A DNA stretch of 7,062 nt from JBFWYO01 sp050186335. GTDB lineage: Bacteria > Pseudomonadota > Alphaproteobacteria > Bin65. The notes beneath the pieces were generated by a model that was not told where the DNA came from, did no database searches, and saw nothing but the letters and a program-made list of their open reading frames with translations. Shown one piece after another: positions 1 to 6,651 of the stretch (within the stretch, counting starts at the first letter, position 1; every line of letters begins with the position of its first letter). Made by a program: the position numbers and the translations under genes. Where the stretch lies: positions 1-7,062 of the forward strand of contig JBFWYO010000135.1 of the NCBI GenBank assembly GCA_050186335.1. The letters are read 5' to 3'.

Positions 1-2
1 GT

Positions 3-863
3 CCGCTTGATGCGGCCTATGTGCGCGATATGGTCGACCGGGCCGCCGGCGGCGCCGTGCTGCGGGAAATCATCTCGTTCGTGCCGTGGACCGCTGGCTT
101 TCGCCTGTTGGCGCAAGCCTACGGCAGCGGCCGCGTGTTCATCGCGGGCGACGCCGCGCACCTGTTCACGCCGACCGGCGGACTCGGCATGAACACCGGC
201 ATCGACGATGCGGTCAATCTGGCCTGGAAACTCGCCGCCGTCGCCAATGGCTGGGCCGACGAACGCCTGCTTGCTTCCTATGAGTCCGAACGCCGTCCGA
301 TCGGCGCGCGCAATCTTTCCTTTTCGAAAGCCTTCGCCGATTCGGTCGGCCTCACGCCGGCCACGCCGGCGATCGAAACCGATACCGCCGAAGGCAGGGA
401 AGAGCGCGCGCGCGTCGGCGCGCATTTGTACGATCACGCGCGGCGCGAGTTCCTCATTCCCGGCATTCACCTTGGCATGCGTTACGAAGACTCGCCGGTG
501 ATCCGGCGCGAAACCGGCGCCGAACCGGCCGATCCGCCGAACCAATATCATCCGACCGCGCGGCCGGGTCACCGCGCCCCGCATGCATGGCTGGCGCCGG
601 GCGAAGCGCTGTTCGACCGGTTCGGATCGGAGTTCACGCTCTTGCACCTGCATGGCGACGGGCGTTCCGCGCAGGCGCTCGCGACCGGTTTCGCCGCCCA
701 TGGCGTGCCGCTGAGCGTGCAAAGCATCGCGCGCGCCGAGCTGCGCGAGTTGTACGGCGCGGACCTGGTTTTGATCCGCCCGGACCAGCACGTCGCCTGG
801 CGCGGCAATTCGGCGCCGGGCGATGCGGCTTCATTGGTCGACCGGGTCCGGGGTGTCGGCTAA
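3..863 (+). CDS. FAD-dependent aromatic-ring monooxygenase (TfdB/MhpA type), 3' part only
   Basis: The reading frame is already open at the left edge, so this is the C-terminal 286 residues of a longer protein; family members usually have about 500-550 residues. The second FAD-contacting motif is clear: RVFIAGDAAH, encoded from about position 132, followed by a PTGG-LGMNTGIDDAVNLAWKL stretch. This is the hallmark of the FAD_binding_3 / PHBH-like flavoprotein hydroxylases. The N-terminal GxGxxG dinucleotide fold lies outside the window. The last ~90 residues (ALFDRFGSEFTLL onward, ending with LVLIRPDQHVAWRG) look like the thioredoxin-like C-terminal domain of phenol hydroxylase and MhpA/TfdB relatives. 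Such enzymes use NAD(P)H and O2 to hydroxylate phenolic or other aromatic substrates in the cytoplasm. The substrate cannot be read from this fragment. It is co-directional with the importer operon but separated from it by 141 bases, so it may be a separate transcript. The family call is firm; the exact reaction is not. Confidence 0.9.
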   Translation, partial: PLDAAYVRDMVDRAAGGAVLREIISFVPWTAGFRLLAQAYGSGRVFIAGDAAHLFTPTGGLGMNTGIDDAVNLAWKLAAVANGWADERLLASYESERRPIGARNLSFSKAFADSVGLTPATPAIETDTAEGREERARVGAHLYDHARREFLIPGIHLGMRYEDSPVIRRETGAEPADPPNQYHPTARPGHRAPHAWLAPGEALFDRFGSEFTLLHLHGDGRSAQALATGFAAHGVPLSVQSIARAELRELYGADLVLIRPDQHVAWRGNSAPGDAASLVDRVRGVG

Positions 864-880
864 GCGGCCGGTTTCCTGGC

Positions 881-897
881 GTTTCACGCGCTGAAAC
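881..897. promoter_or_regulatory. Perfect inverted repeat GTTTCA-N5-TGAAAC, candidate operator
   Basis: Six-base arms at 881-886 and 892-897 flank a CGCGC centre, 18 bases after the hydroxylase stop codon. The same half-site, GTTTCA, recurs at 911-916, and a one-mismatch copy, GTTTCC, lies at 871-876. The arms are AT-rich for this genome and no T-run follows on the plus strand, so a protein-binding site fits better than an intrinsic terminator. The cognate regulator is not in the window. Seen directly: the repeat. Inferred: its role. Confidence 0.35.
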
Positions 898-921
898 ACG
901 GCAAAATAAAGTTTCATTCGC

Positions 922-949
922 TTGACTTGCCGCGGTCGATTTGATCGAC
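922..949 (+). promoter_or_regulatory. Possible promoter -35 (TTGACT) with perfect palindrome GTCGAT-TTG-ATCGAC
   Basis: TTGACT at 922-927 matches five of six bases of the sigma-70 -35 consensus. No convincing -10 box lies 16-18 bases downstream (TCGACT at 945-950 is poor), so a promoter here would be weak or activator-dependent. A perfect inverted repeat with 6-base arms occupies 935-940 and 944-949, just where a bound repressor would overlap the -10 region. The importer start codon is 55 bases further on. The palindrome is seen directly; promoter function is inferred. Confidence 0.3.
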
Positions 950-987
950 TCAATTCAGTTCCAATCAGTGCTAAACAAAAAAAGCGT

Positions 988-994
988 GGGAGGA
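988..994 (+). promoter_or_regulatory. Strong Shine-Dalgarno site (GGGAGGA) of the binding-protein gene
   Basis: GGGAGGA ends 10 bases before the ATG at 1005. It is the strongest ribosome binding site in the operon and supports both the chosen start and high translation of the binding protein. Confidence 0.7.
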
Positions 995-1004
995 AGAAAC
1001 TGTC

Positions 1005-2213
1005 ATGAAGCAATTCGCCACATTGCGCCGCGGGCTCTTGGGCGCCGCCGCGTTGCTCGGCATGGTCGCCGGGTCTGCCCAGGCGGCCGATCCGGGCGTC
1101 ACGCCGACCGAAATCACCATCGGCATGTTCGCGCCCATGTCGGGCACGCTTGCCGCGTTCGGGGTCGACCCGCTCCAGGCGGCCAAAGCCTGGTTCGAGG
1201 ACATCAACAAGAAAGGCGGCATTCATGGCCGCAAGATCAAGGTCATCGTCGAAGACGACAAGTGCAACGCCAACGAAGTCGTCGCCATCGTCAAGAAGCT
1301 GATCACGGTCGACAAGGTATTCATGATCAATGGCGGTTCGTGCACCGCAGCGACGGTCGCCGCGCAAGAGTTCATCACGCGCGAAAAAGTGCCGCACGTG
1401 ATGATCAACGCCGCCGGTGACGGCGCCGTGTTCCCGCCGACGCGCTATGTGTTCGGCGCATTCGGCGGCACGCAGCGTTCGGTCGGCGCCACGATCATGG
1501 AATTTGCGATCGCGCATTTCAAAGCGAAGAAGGTTGCGTTCATCGCGCACGACGACGATTTCGGCAATTCGAACTCGACCACGGCGGCGGCCGTTGCCAA
1601 GCGCCTGGGCGTCAACGTTGCGGTGCTCGAACGTATTTCGCCGCGCGTAACCGACGTCACCGCGCCGATGCTGAAAGTGCGCGAAGCCAAGCCCGACGTC
1701 ATCATCAGCACGATGTATCCGGCTCCGGCGGTTCTGCTGACGCAGAAATACGGCGAATACAAGCTGAGCAACATTCCGTTGATCGTCGCGGTGCAGGGTA
1801 TTCCGATTCCGGCGGTGTTCGCCAAGAACGTCGGCGACGATTCGGCCCTCAAGAATCTCTATTACAGTTCGCCGCTCAACGACCTGACCGACGGGCCGAA
1901 GCAGCAGAAATGGCTCCAGCTGTACAAGCAGTACTATCCGGACCGCACGCCGGGCGCGTTCATGGCTTACGGCCTGCCGGGTGCGATGGCCATCGCGATG
2001 GCATTGGAGAAGGCCGGCAAGGATCTGACGCGCGAGAAGTTCATCGACGCGATGGAAACCCTGAATTTCGACTCCGGCGTTCTCGCCGGGCCGACGACGT
2101 TCGGGAAGGATCGGCGCGACGGCTACCGCTCGTCGGTGTTCATCAAGTTCGACGGCAAGACCCACACGCTGATACCGGGCGTCTACACCTGGAACGGCAA
2201 GGACGGCATGTAG
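1005..2213 (+). CDS. Periplasmic substrate-binding protein of a Liv/HAAT-family ABC importer
   Basis: This 402-residue protein captures the substrate in the periplasm and delivers it to the LivH/LivM channel encoded next. Residues 1-27 form a Sec signal peptide: basic MKQFATLRRG, a hydrophobic core, and AQA before the predicted cleavage ahead of Ala28-Asp29. The mature start (TEITIGMFAPMSG) and the stretch KAWFEDINKKGGIHGRKI are typical of the type I periplasmic binding fold, Peripla_BP_6. There are exactly two cysteines, Cys87 (EDDKCNAN) and Cys113 (GGSCTAAT). They lie 26 residues apart, much like the disulfide pair of LivJ/LivK, so one disulfide is likely. There is no lipobox, so the protein is soluble. 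The start is fixed by the signal peptide and a GGGAGGA site 10 bases upstream. It leads the operon and is separated from the permease genes by a strong hairpin. The ligand is unknown: a branched-chain amino acid is only one option, and the neighbouring hydroxylase makes an aromatic or other organic acid plausible. Confidence 0.93.
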   Translation: MKQFATLRRGLLGAAALLGMVAGSAQAADPGVTPTEITIGMFAPMSGTLAAFGVDPLQAAKAWFEDINKKGGIHGRKIKVIVEDDKCNANEVVAIVKKLITVDKVFMINGGSCTAATVAAQEFITREKVPHVMINAAGDGAVFPPTRYVFGAFGGTQRSVGATIMEFAIAHFKAKKVAFIAHDDDFGNSNSTTAAAVAKRLGVNVAVLERISPRVTDVTAPMLKVREAKPDVIISTMYPAPAVLLTQKYGEYKLSNIPLIVAVQGIPIPAVFAKNVGDDSALKNLYYSSPLNDLTDGPKQQKWLQLYKQYYPDRTPGAFMAYGLPGAMAIAMALEKAGKDLTREKFIDAMETLNFDSGVLAGPTTFGKDRRDGYRSSVFIKFDGKTHTLIPGVYTWNGKDGM

Positions 2214-2228
2214 TTTAGGGCGATTTGC

Positions 2229-2258
2229 GGGCGGCGCCGGGATTGGCCGGCGCCGCCC
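2229..2258 (+). promoter_or_regulatory. GC-rich 12-bp perfect stem-loop between binding-protein and permease genes
   Basis: The arms GGGCGGCGCCGG (2229-2240) and CCGGCGCCGCCC (2247-2258) are exact reverse complements around the loop GATTGG. The stem begins 16 bases after the binding-protein stop codon and ends 17 bases before the permease ATG. Only a short, broken T stretch (ATTTCGTT) follows, so it may be a leaky terminator or a 3'-end mRNA stabiliser rather than a full stop. By analogy with the repeat downstream of malE, it would raise binding-protein output relative to the membrane parts. The structure is seen; the function is inferred. Confidence 0.65.
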
Positions 2259-2275
2259 ATTTCGTTCGCACCTTC

Positions 2276-3175
2276 ATGTCAACGATCATCCTTCAAGCCG
2301 TCGCCAGCGGCATCGTCACGGGCTGCGTTTACGCGCTGATCGCCCTTTCGCTGGTTCTGGTCTACAAATCGACCGATGCGATCAATTTCGCCGGCGGCGA
2401 AATGGTCATGGTCGGCGGTTATCTCGGCATGGCGGCATTGCTCTATTTCGGCCTGCCGTATCTGACCATATTCATCTTCGGCGCGGTCGCCATGTTCGCC
2501 ATCGGCGCGCTGTTCGACCGCGTTGTGCTCAACAAGATCCTCGGCCGCTCGATGCCCGGCCAGAGCGTGCTGGTCGCCATGGTGATCGCCTGCGTCGGCC
2601 TGTCCGACGCGCTCAAGGGCATCGTCCGCGTCTTTCCCTACACCGAAGAGGTCAGGCGTCTGCCGCCCTATTTCACCGGCGAATCGCTGACCATTGGGCC
2701 GGTCATCCTGCAGCGGCAGGACGTGGCGATCGTGGTCATCGCCATTCTGATCATGATCGCGCTGTGGGCCTTCTTCCGCTTCACCATGACCGGCAAGGCG
2801 TTGCGCGCGACCAGCCAGAATCCGCGCGCGGCGGCCCTCGTCGGCGTGCCGGTCAAGGTCATGCGCATGTCGGTCTGGGGCATCGCCTCGATGATTTCCG
2901 CGGTGGCCGGCATCCTGCTTGCTTCCAAGCTGCCGATGACACCGGATATCGGCATTATCGTCATTCTTGCCTTCGCCGCCGCCATCATCGGCGGCTTCAC
3001 CAGCCTGCCGGGCTGTATCGCCGGCGGCATCGTGCTCGGCGTGATTCAGAACCTGGTCGGCGTCTACATCTCGTCCAAGGCCATTGCGGTCGCACCGTTC
3101 CTCGTCATCATGATCGTGCTGGTGTTTCGTCCCCAGGGCCTATTCGGCGGCAAAATGACCGCGAAGAAGGTCTGA
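2276..3175 (+). CDS. livH: LivH-like permease subunit of the HAAT-family ABC importer
   Basis: This 299-residue inner-membrane protein should form half of the translocation channel with the LivM-like protein encoded next. It has many hydrophobic segments from residue 1 onward and belongs to the BPD_transp_2 family. Recognisable landmarks are SGIVTGCVYALIALSLVLVY near the N-terminus, NFAGGEM at about 37-43, a cytoplasmic loop TGKALRATSQNPRAAALVGV (172-191) that contacts the ATPases, IIGGFTSLPGCIAGG (237-251) and the family-typical end VFRPQGLFG (283-291). I chose the ATG at 2276 because it begins directly with the first membrane segment, as in relatives. An in-frame TTG at 2225 would add 17 residues encoded through the hairpin, which is unlikely. 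The oddity is that no purine-rich ribosome binding site precedes 2276; the upstream bases are pyrimidine-rich. Translation may be weak or may depend on the hairpin. The substrate is not determined by this subunit. Confidence 0.92.
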   Translation: MSTIILQAVASGIVTGCVYALIALSLVLVYKSTDAINFAGGEMVMVGGYLGMAALLYFGLPYLTIFIFGAVAMFAIGALFDRVVLNKILGRSMPGQSVLVAMVIACVGLSDALKGIVRVFPYTEEVRRLPPYFTGESLTIGPVILQRQDVAIVVIAILIMIALWAFFRFTMTGKALRATSQNPRAAALVGVPVKVMRMSVWGIASMISAVAGILLASKLPMTPDIGIIVILAFAAAIIGGFTSLPGCIAGGIVLGVIQNLVGVYISSKAIAVAPFLVIMIVLVFRPQGLFGGKMTAKKV

Positions 3176-3176
3176 C

Positions 3177-4130
3177 ATGTACGGGGCCCCGTCGCTACGC
3201 CGGCTGCTGCCGCTGCTCGGGCTGATTGTGCTCAGCTTCGTGCTGCCGCGCATCCTGCCGGACTATTTCCTGTTCCTGCTCAACCTGCTGATGATGTATT
3301 CGGTGCTCGCGATCGGGCTCGATCTGCTGCTCGGCTGGGCCGGCCAGTTTGCGTTCGCCCACGTGGCGTTTTTCGGCATCGGCGTATACGGCACCACATT
3401 GCTGCAGAGCAAGCTGGGCATTCCGTTCATCCTCGGCATGCCGCTGTCCGCGCTGCTCGCCGGCGGCGTCGGATACTTGATCGGTATTCCCGCCACCCGC
3501 CTGCGCACGGTCTATTTGGCGCTGGCGACCTTCGCCTTCGCCGAGGGCGCGCAATGGGTGTTCAATTCCTGGGACAAGTTGACCGGCGGTGCCGACGGCA
3601 TACGCATCCAGACGCCCGAACTGTTCGGCTACAAGATGGGCAGCGATCCGACGGCGTTTCCGGTGGTCGGCGTCATCCTTGCGATCATGATCGCCGCCAC
3701 GATGTACCTGATCACGTCGAAGTTCGGCCGCGCCATGGCCGCGATCCGCGAGAGCGAACACAGCGCATCGGCCTCGGGCGTCGACGTACGCGGCACCAAG
3801 ATCTGGTCGTTCGTCATCTCGGCGGTCTACGCCAGCATCGCGGGCAGCATGTTCACGCTGTTCCAGTCCTACGCCAATCCGGATCAGTTCGGCTTCGGTC
3901 AGATCGTGCTGCTGCTGTCGATGATCGTGGTCGGGGGCCTCGGCACGCTGCCGGGCGTGCTGATCGGCGTGGCGCTGCTCGGCCTGCTGCCGCAAATTCT
4001 CAGCACCACGATGCGCAGCCTGCAGATCTGGCAGGATCTCGTCTACGGCTCGATCCTGATCCTGTCGATGATGTTCATGCCGCGCGGCATCTGGGGCTTG
4101 GTCCTGTCCTGGCGGGAGAAGCGGCGATGA
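3177..4130 (+). CDS. livM: LivM-like permease subunit of the HAAT-family ABC importer
   Basis: This is the second channel subunit, 317 residues, BPD_transp_2 family, in the inner membrane. It starts one base after the livH stop codon, with AGAAGG six bases upstream as ribosome binding site, so the two permeases are made together. Family landmarks in order are GLDLLLGWAGQFAFAHVAFFGIGVYG split over residues 47-72, the periplasmic LTGGADGI (136-143), the ATPase-contacting loop GRAMAAIRESEHSASASGV (184-202), VVGGLGTLPGVLIG (251-264) and MPRGIWGL near the end. The basic tail SWREKRR is probably cytoplasmic. The length is close to that of stand-alone LivM proteins without the extra N-terminal extension seen in E. 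coli LivM. There is no sign of a frameshift or of a fusion to the ATPase, although LivM-LivG fusions are common in this family. The stop codon overlaps the next start as ATGA. Confidence 0.93.
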   Translation: MYGAPSLRRLLPLLGLIVLSFVLPRILPDYFLFLLNLLMMYSVLAIGLDLLLGWAGQFAFAHVAFFGIGVYGTTLLQSKLGIPFILGMPLSALLAGGVGYLIGIPATRLRTVYLALATFAFAEGAQWVFNSWDKLTGGADGIRIQTPELFGYKMGSDPTAFPVVGVILAIMIAATMYLITSKFGRAMAAIRESEHSASASGVDVRGTKIWSFVISAVYASIAGSMFTLFQSYANPDQFGFGQIVLLLSMIVVGGLGTLPGVLIGVALLGLLPQILSTTMRSLQIWQDLVYGSILILSMMFMPRGIWGLVLSWREKRR

Positions 4131-4897
4131 CCGAACCGCTGTTCTCGCTCAAGGAAGTCACGGTGCGGTTCGGCGGCCTGGTCGCGCTGAATCGGTTTTC
4201 GATGGACGTCGCACCCGGCGCCATCCATGCGCTGATCGGTCCCAACGGCGCCGGCAAGTCGACGGTGTTCAACTGTATCTCGCGCTTCTACACGCCTGCC
4301 GAAGGCAGCATCAGTTTCGAGAACAAGCCGCTGCTTGGTTTGGGGCCGCACGAAGTGGCCGGCCTCGGCATCGCGCGGACGTTCCAGAATATCGAACTCT
4401 GCAAGCGACTGACCGTGCTGGAGAACATCCTGCTCGGCATGACGCCGCGGATTCGCGGCTACTTCCCGTTCGCGCCGAGCGGCCGGCGGAACAAGGCCGA
4501 GCGCGAAGCGGTCGAGGAAGCGGAATTCCTGATCGAGCGCACCGGGCTCACCGCATTGCGCCACGTGCGCGCCGAAGCGCTCGATTTCGGAAATCAGAAG
4601 AAGCTCGATCTGGCCCGCGCGCTGGCCAGCAAGCCGAGGCTGCTGTTGCTGGACGAACCGGCCGCCGGCCTGCGCAACCGCGAAATCGCTACGCTCGACG
4701 CGCTGCTCGTCGATCTCGCGCGCACGCAAAATATCACCGTCATCCTGGTCGAACACGTCATGCAGCTCGTCATGGCCGTGGCCGATCGCATCACCGTGCT
4801 CAGCTTCGGCGAGAAGATCGCTGAAGGCGCGCCCGCGGAAGTGCGCAGCAACCAGCGCGTCATCGAAGCCTATCTCGGCAAGGGCGCCCATGCTTGA
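4127..4897 (+). CDS. livG: LivG-like ATP-binding subunit of the HAAT-family ABC importer
   Basis: This 256-residue cytoplasmic ATPase powers import as one of two nucleotide-binding subunits. All ABC motifs are in place: Walker A GPNGAGKST (38-46), Q-loop Gln87 (RTFQN), signature region LDFGNQKKLDLARAL (152-166), Walker B LLLLDEP (172-178) and the switch His210 (VEHVM). The signature is degenerate, with Asp and Asn where the classic LSGGQ has Ser and Gln; LivG proteins are known to vary here (for example LSYGQ, LPFGN), so activity is still expected. The C-terminal IAEGAPAEVRSNQRVIEAYL is the usual LivG/BCA_ABC_TP tail. The ATG overlaps the livM stop codon as ATGA, with GGGAGAAG just upstream, which indicates translational coupling. 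A longer open frame runs upstream inside livM, but only the part from 4127 resembles ABC proteins. The call is firm and the substrate open. Confidence 0.95.
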   Translation: MTEPLFSLKEVTVRFGGLVALNRFSMDVAPGAIHALIGPNGAGKSTVFNCISRFYTPAEGSISFENKPLLGLGPHEVAGLGIARTFQNIELCKRLTVLENILLGMTPRIRGYFPFAPSGRRNKAEREAVEEAEFLIERTGLTALRHVRAEALDFGNQKKLDLARALASKPRLLLLDEPAAGLRNREIATLDALLVDLARTQNITVILVEHVMQLVMAVADRITVLSFGEKIAEGAPAEVRSNQRVIEAYLGKGAHA

Positions 4898-5594
4898 ACT
4901 GTCCGGCATCGCGGCCAGTTACGGCGCCATCAAGGCGCTCGAAAACGTGTCGCTCAACGTCGGCGCGGGCCAGATCGTCTGCCTGCTGGGCGCCAACGGG
5001 GCCGGCAAGACCACCACGCTGAACTGCATCTCCGGCGTGGTTCCGCTGACCGCCGGGCGCATCCGCTTCGAAGGGCAGGACATCACCGGCTGGTCGATCG
5101 ATCGCATCGTCGCCGCCGGCATCGTTCAGGTGCCCGAAGGTCGCGAGATTTTCCCGGAAATGACAGTCGCCGAGAATCTCATCCTCGGCACCTGGCTGCG
5201 GCGCCGGCAACGCGACTCGGCCGAACTGCTCGACAAGGTCTATGGCTATTTCCCGCGCCTGCTGGAGCGCGCCGACCAGATGGCCGGCACGTTGTCGGGC
5301 GGCGAACAGCAGATGCTGATGATCGGACGCGCGCTGATGGCGCGCCCGAAACTGCTGCTGCTGGACGAGCCGAGCCTCGGCCTGTCGCCGATCCTGATCG
5401 AACAATTGTTCGAGATCATCGCGCGCGTCCACGCCGACGGCGTGCCCATCCTGCTGGTCGAACAGAATGCGCGCGTGGCGCTCGCCGCCAGCAGCTTCGG
5501 CTATATTCTCGAGAACGGCGAAATCCGGCTCGAAGGCGAGAGCGAGGATTTGGCGGTCAATCCGGAAGTCAGCGCCGCCTATCTCGGCGGCTGA
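4890..5594 (+). CDS. livF: LivF-like ATP-binding subunit of the HAAT-family ABC importer
   Basis: This is the second cytoplasmic ATPase, 234 residues, the standard LivF length. Motifs are Walker A GANGAGKTT (34-42), Q-loop Gln80 within VQVPEGREIFPEMTV (the LivF family fingerprint), signature LSGGEQQ (135-141), Walker B LLLLDEPSLGL (155-165) and LLVEQN (188-193). In the last, Gln192 stands where most ABC ATPases have the switch histidine. That substitution is normal for LivF, and LivG supplies the histidine in the heterodimer. The start codon lies inside the end of livG, an 8-base overlap, so translation is coupled. It is the last gene of the operon; the next gene converges on it after 30 bases, and I see no convincing intrinsic terminator between them. 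Confidence 0.95.
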   Translation: MLELSGIAASYGAIKALENVSLNVGAGQIVCLLGANGAGKTTTLNCISGVVPLTAGRIRFEGQDITGWSIDRIVAAGIVQVPEGREIFPEMTVAENLILGTWLRRRQRDSAELLDKVYGYFPRLLERADQMAGTLSGGEQQMLMIGRALMARPKLLLLDEPSLGLSPILIEQLFEIIARVHADGVPILLVEQNARVALAASSFGYILENGEIRLEGESEDLAVNPEVSAAYLGG

Positions 5595-5624
5595 CCGGGA
5601 TTCAGTCGGGTCGGCCGAGCGGGT

Positions 5625-6566
5625 TCAGGTCAGTCCCGCGCGTTTCTTGATCTTGTCGAAGGTGACGCCGACCGCCGTCAGCGCGTCCGAATAGACCAGG
5701 GCTTCGCGCATATCGGTGACCTCGTTCCAGCGCGCCGCGACCGCTTCGGCCGAGACCTGCGCCGGGTCCGCGAAATCGATGCCGCGGCTTTCCAGCGTGC
5801 GCGCGATCGCAAAATGCCCGCCGCCGGCGATCAGAATCTCGCCGGACAGTTTGCAGTCGTCGGCGCACAGCAGGACGACGCCGGCGGATACTTGCGACGG
5901 ATCGAGCTGCCGGGAAATCTCCGGCGGAAAAATATCGCCCATGCGCGTGGTCGCCAGCGGCGAGATGCAATTGACCGCAACGCCGAATTTCTCCGCGGTC
6001 AACCGTACGGCGTGCATCAGGCCGACGATGCCGCCCTTGGCCGCGCCGTAAGCAATGCTGTCGATCTTGCCGTAAAACGCGACCTGGCTCGTGGTCATGA
6101 CGATCCGGCCGTAGCGCTGCTTGGCCATGACCGGCCACGCCGCCTTGGTGACCAGGAAGGTGCCGTTCAGATGCACGTCGATCGTGCTGTCGAAGTCCGG
6201 CGCGACGACGTTTTCGATCGTGGCGCGCCGGATGTTACCGGCGTTGGCGACCAGGATGTCCAGCCGGCCGAACGTGTCGACCGCGCGCCGCACCATGGCG
6301 TCCGCGTCGGCCTCGACGGTCACGTCGCCGTAATCCGCGACCGCCTTGCCGCCGGCTTTGACGATCTCCGCCACCACCGCGTCCGCGGGCGCCTTGTCGC
6401 CGCGGTCGCTGCTGCTGACGTTGACGCCGGGATCGTTGACCACGACGGCCGCCCCCCGGCGCGCCAGTTCCAAGGCATGCGCCCGGCCCAGGCCGCGCGC
6501 GGCGCCGGTCACCAGGGCCGTGCGCCCGTCCAAGCGGATCGGCTTCTGATTGGATTCAGCCGGCAT
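5625..6566 (-). CDS. Short-chain dehydrogenase similar to the (3R)-hydroxyacyl-CoA dehydrogenase domain of MFE-2
   Basis: This is a 313-residue cytoplasmic NAD(P)-dependent oxidoreductase. The Rossmann glycine motif TGAARGLG is at 20-27, the NAG motif ANAG at 107-110, and the catalytic set is Asn134, Ser160, Tyr173 and Lys177 (YGAAK). The acidic residue in VVVND-PG (Asp45) at the end of strand 2 favours NAD. The insertion after it, the phrase VHLNGTFLVTKAAWPVMAKQRYGRI split over 131-155, and a C-terminal tail with AEAVAARWNEVTD (273-285) all resemble the first domain of peroxisomal multifunctional enzyme 2 (HSD17B4/Fox2). The hydratase and sterol-carrier domains of that enzyme are absent. I start it at 6566 because GGGAGGA lies four bases upstream and the SDR fold begins soon after. 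An in-frame ATG at 6632 would add 22 unrelated residues. It is convergent with livF and divergent from the GST gene. A 3-hydroxyacyl-CoA or related hydroxy substrate is inferred from similarity recalled from memory. Confidence 0.88.
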   Translation of the reverse strand: MPAESNQKPIRLDGRTALVTGAARGLGRAHALELARRGAAVVVNDPGVNVSSSDRGDKAPADAVVAEIVKAGGKAVADYGDVTVEADADAMVRRAVDTFGRLDILVANAGNIRRATIENVVAPDFDSTIDVHLNGTFLVTKAAWPVMAKQRYGRIVMTTSQVAFYGKIDSIAYGAAKGGIVGLMHAVRLTAEKFGVAVNCISPLATTRMGDIFPPEISRQLDPSQVSAGVVLLCADDCKLSGEILIAGGGHFAIARTLESRGIDFADPAQVSAEAVAARWNEVTDMREALVYSDALTAVGVTFDKIKKRAGLT

Positions 6567-6571
6567 TTCGT

Positions 6572-6577
6572 CCTCCC
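6572..6577 (-). promoter_or_regulatory. Shine-Dalgarno site deciding the SDR start
   Basis: On the minus strand GGGAGG, followed by ACGAA, precedes the ATG at 6566. No comparable site precedes the upstream in-frame ATG at 6632, so the shorter protein is preferred. Confidence 0.7.
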
Positions 6578-6651
6578 TAACGCCTGTCGAATTTTTCGTC
6601 CCGAGCGAAGCCGAATCCTGTTCGACCGGCATGGCGCCCCCTCAGGCGAGC

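Noticed and set aside
881..910. The GTTTCA-TGAAAC repeat as an intrinsic terminator for the hydroxylase gene
   Set aside because: The six-base stem has only two G:C pairs and no U-tract follows it, so it would be a weak terminator. An operator is more plausible.
831..2165. A 444-residue open frame on the minus strand, antisense to the binding-protein gene
   Set aside because: Its composition is rich in Arg, His, Asp and Glu, as expected for the reverse complement of a GC-rich gene, and it has no recognisable domain. The plus-strand gene has a signal peptide, a strong ribosome binding site and clear family motifs.
2225..2275. N-terminal extension of livH to a TTG at 2225
   Set aside because: The 17 extra residues would be encoded through the 12-bp hairpin and precede the normal membrane-segment start. 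AGGG lies near the TTG, so it is not impossible, but family length favours 2276.
3195..3995. A 266-residue minus-strand open frame inside livM
   Set aside because: It has low-complexity Gln/Arg/Glu-rich sequence that mirrors the hydrophobic codons of livM, and no domain or ribosome binding site is evident.
4043..4909. A 288-residue minus-strand open frame inside livG, and a similar one inside livF
   Set aside because: Both are codon-bias shadows of genes that carry complete ABC ATPase motifs on the plus strand.
5591..5633. Inverted repeat CTGACC / GGTCAG spanning the livF-SDR convergence, considered as a bidirectional terminator
   Set aside because: The arms are only six bases long with 31 bases between them, the inner pairing is poor, and no T-run follows on either strand.
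6567..6632. N-terminal extension of the dehydrogenase to an in-frame ATG at 6632
   Set aside because: The extra 22 residues are hydrophilic and resemble nothing in the family, while a strong Shine-Dalgarno site sits directly before the ATG at 6566.
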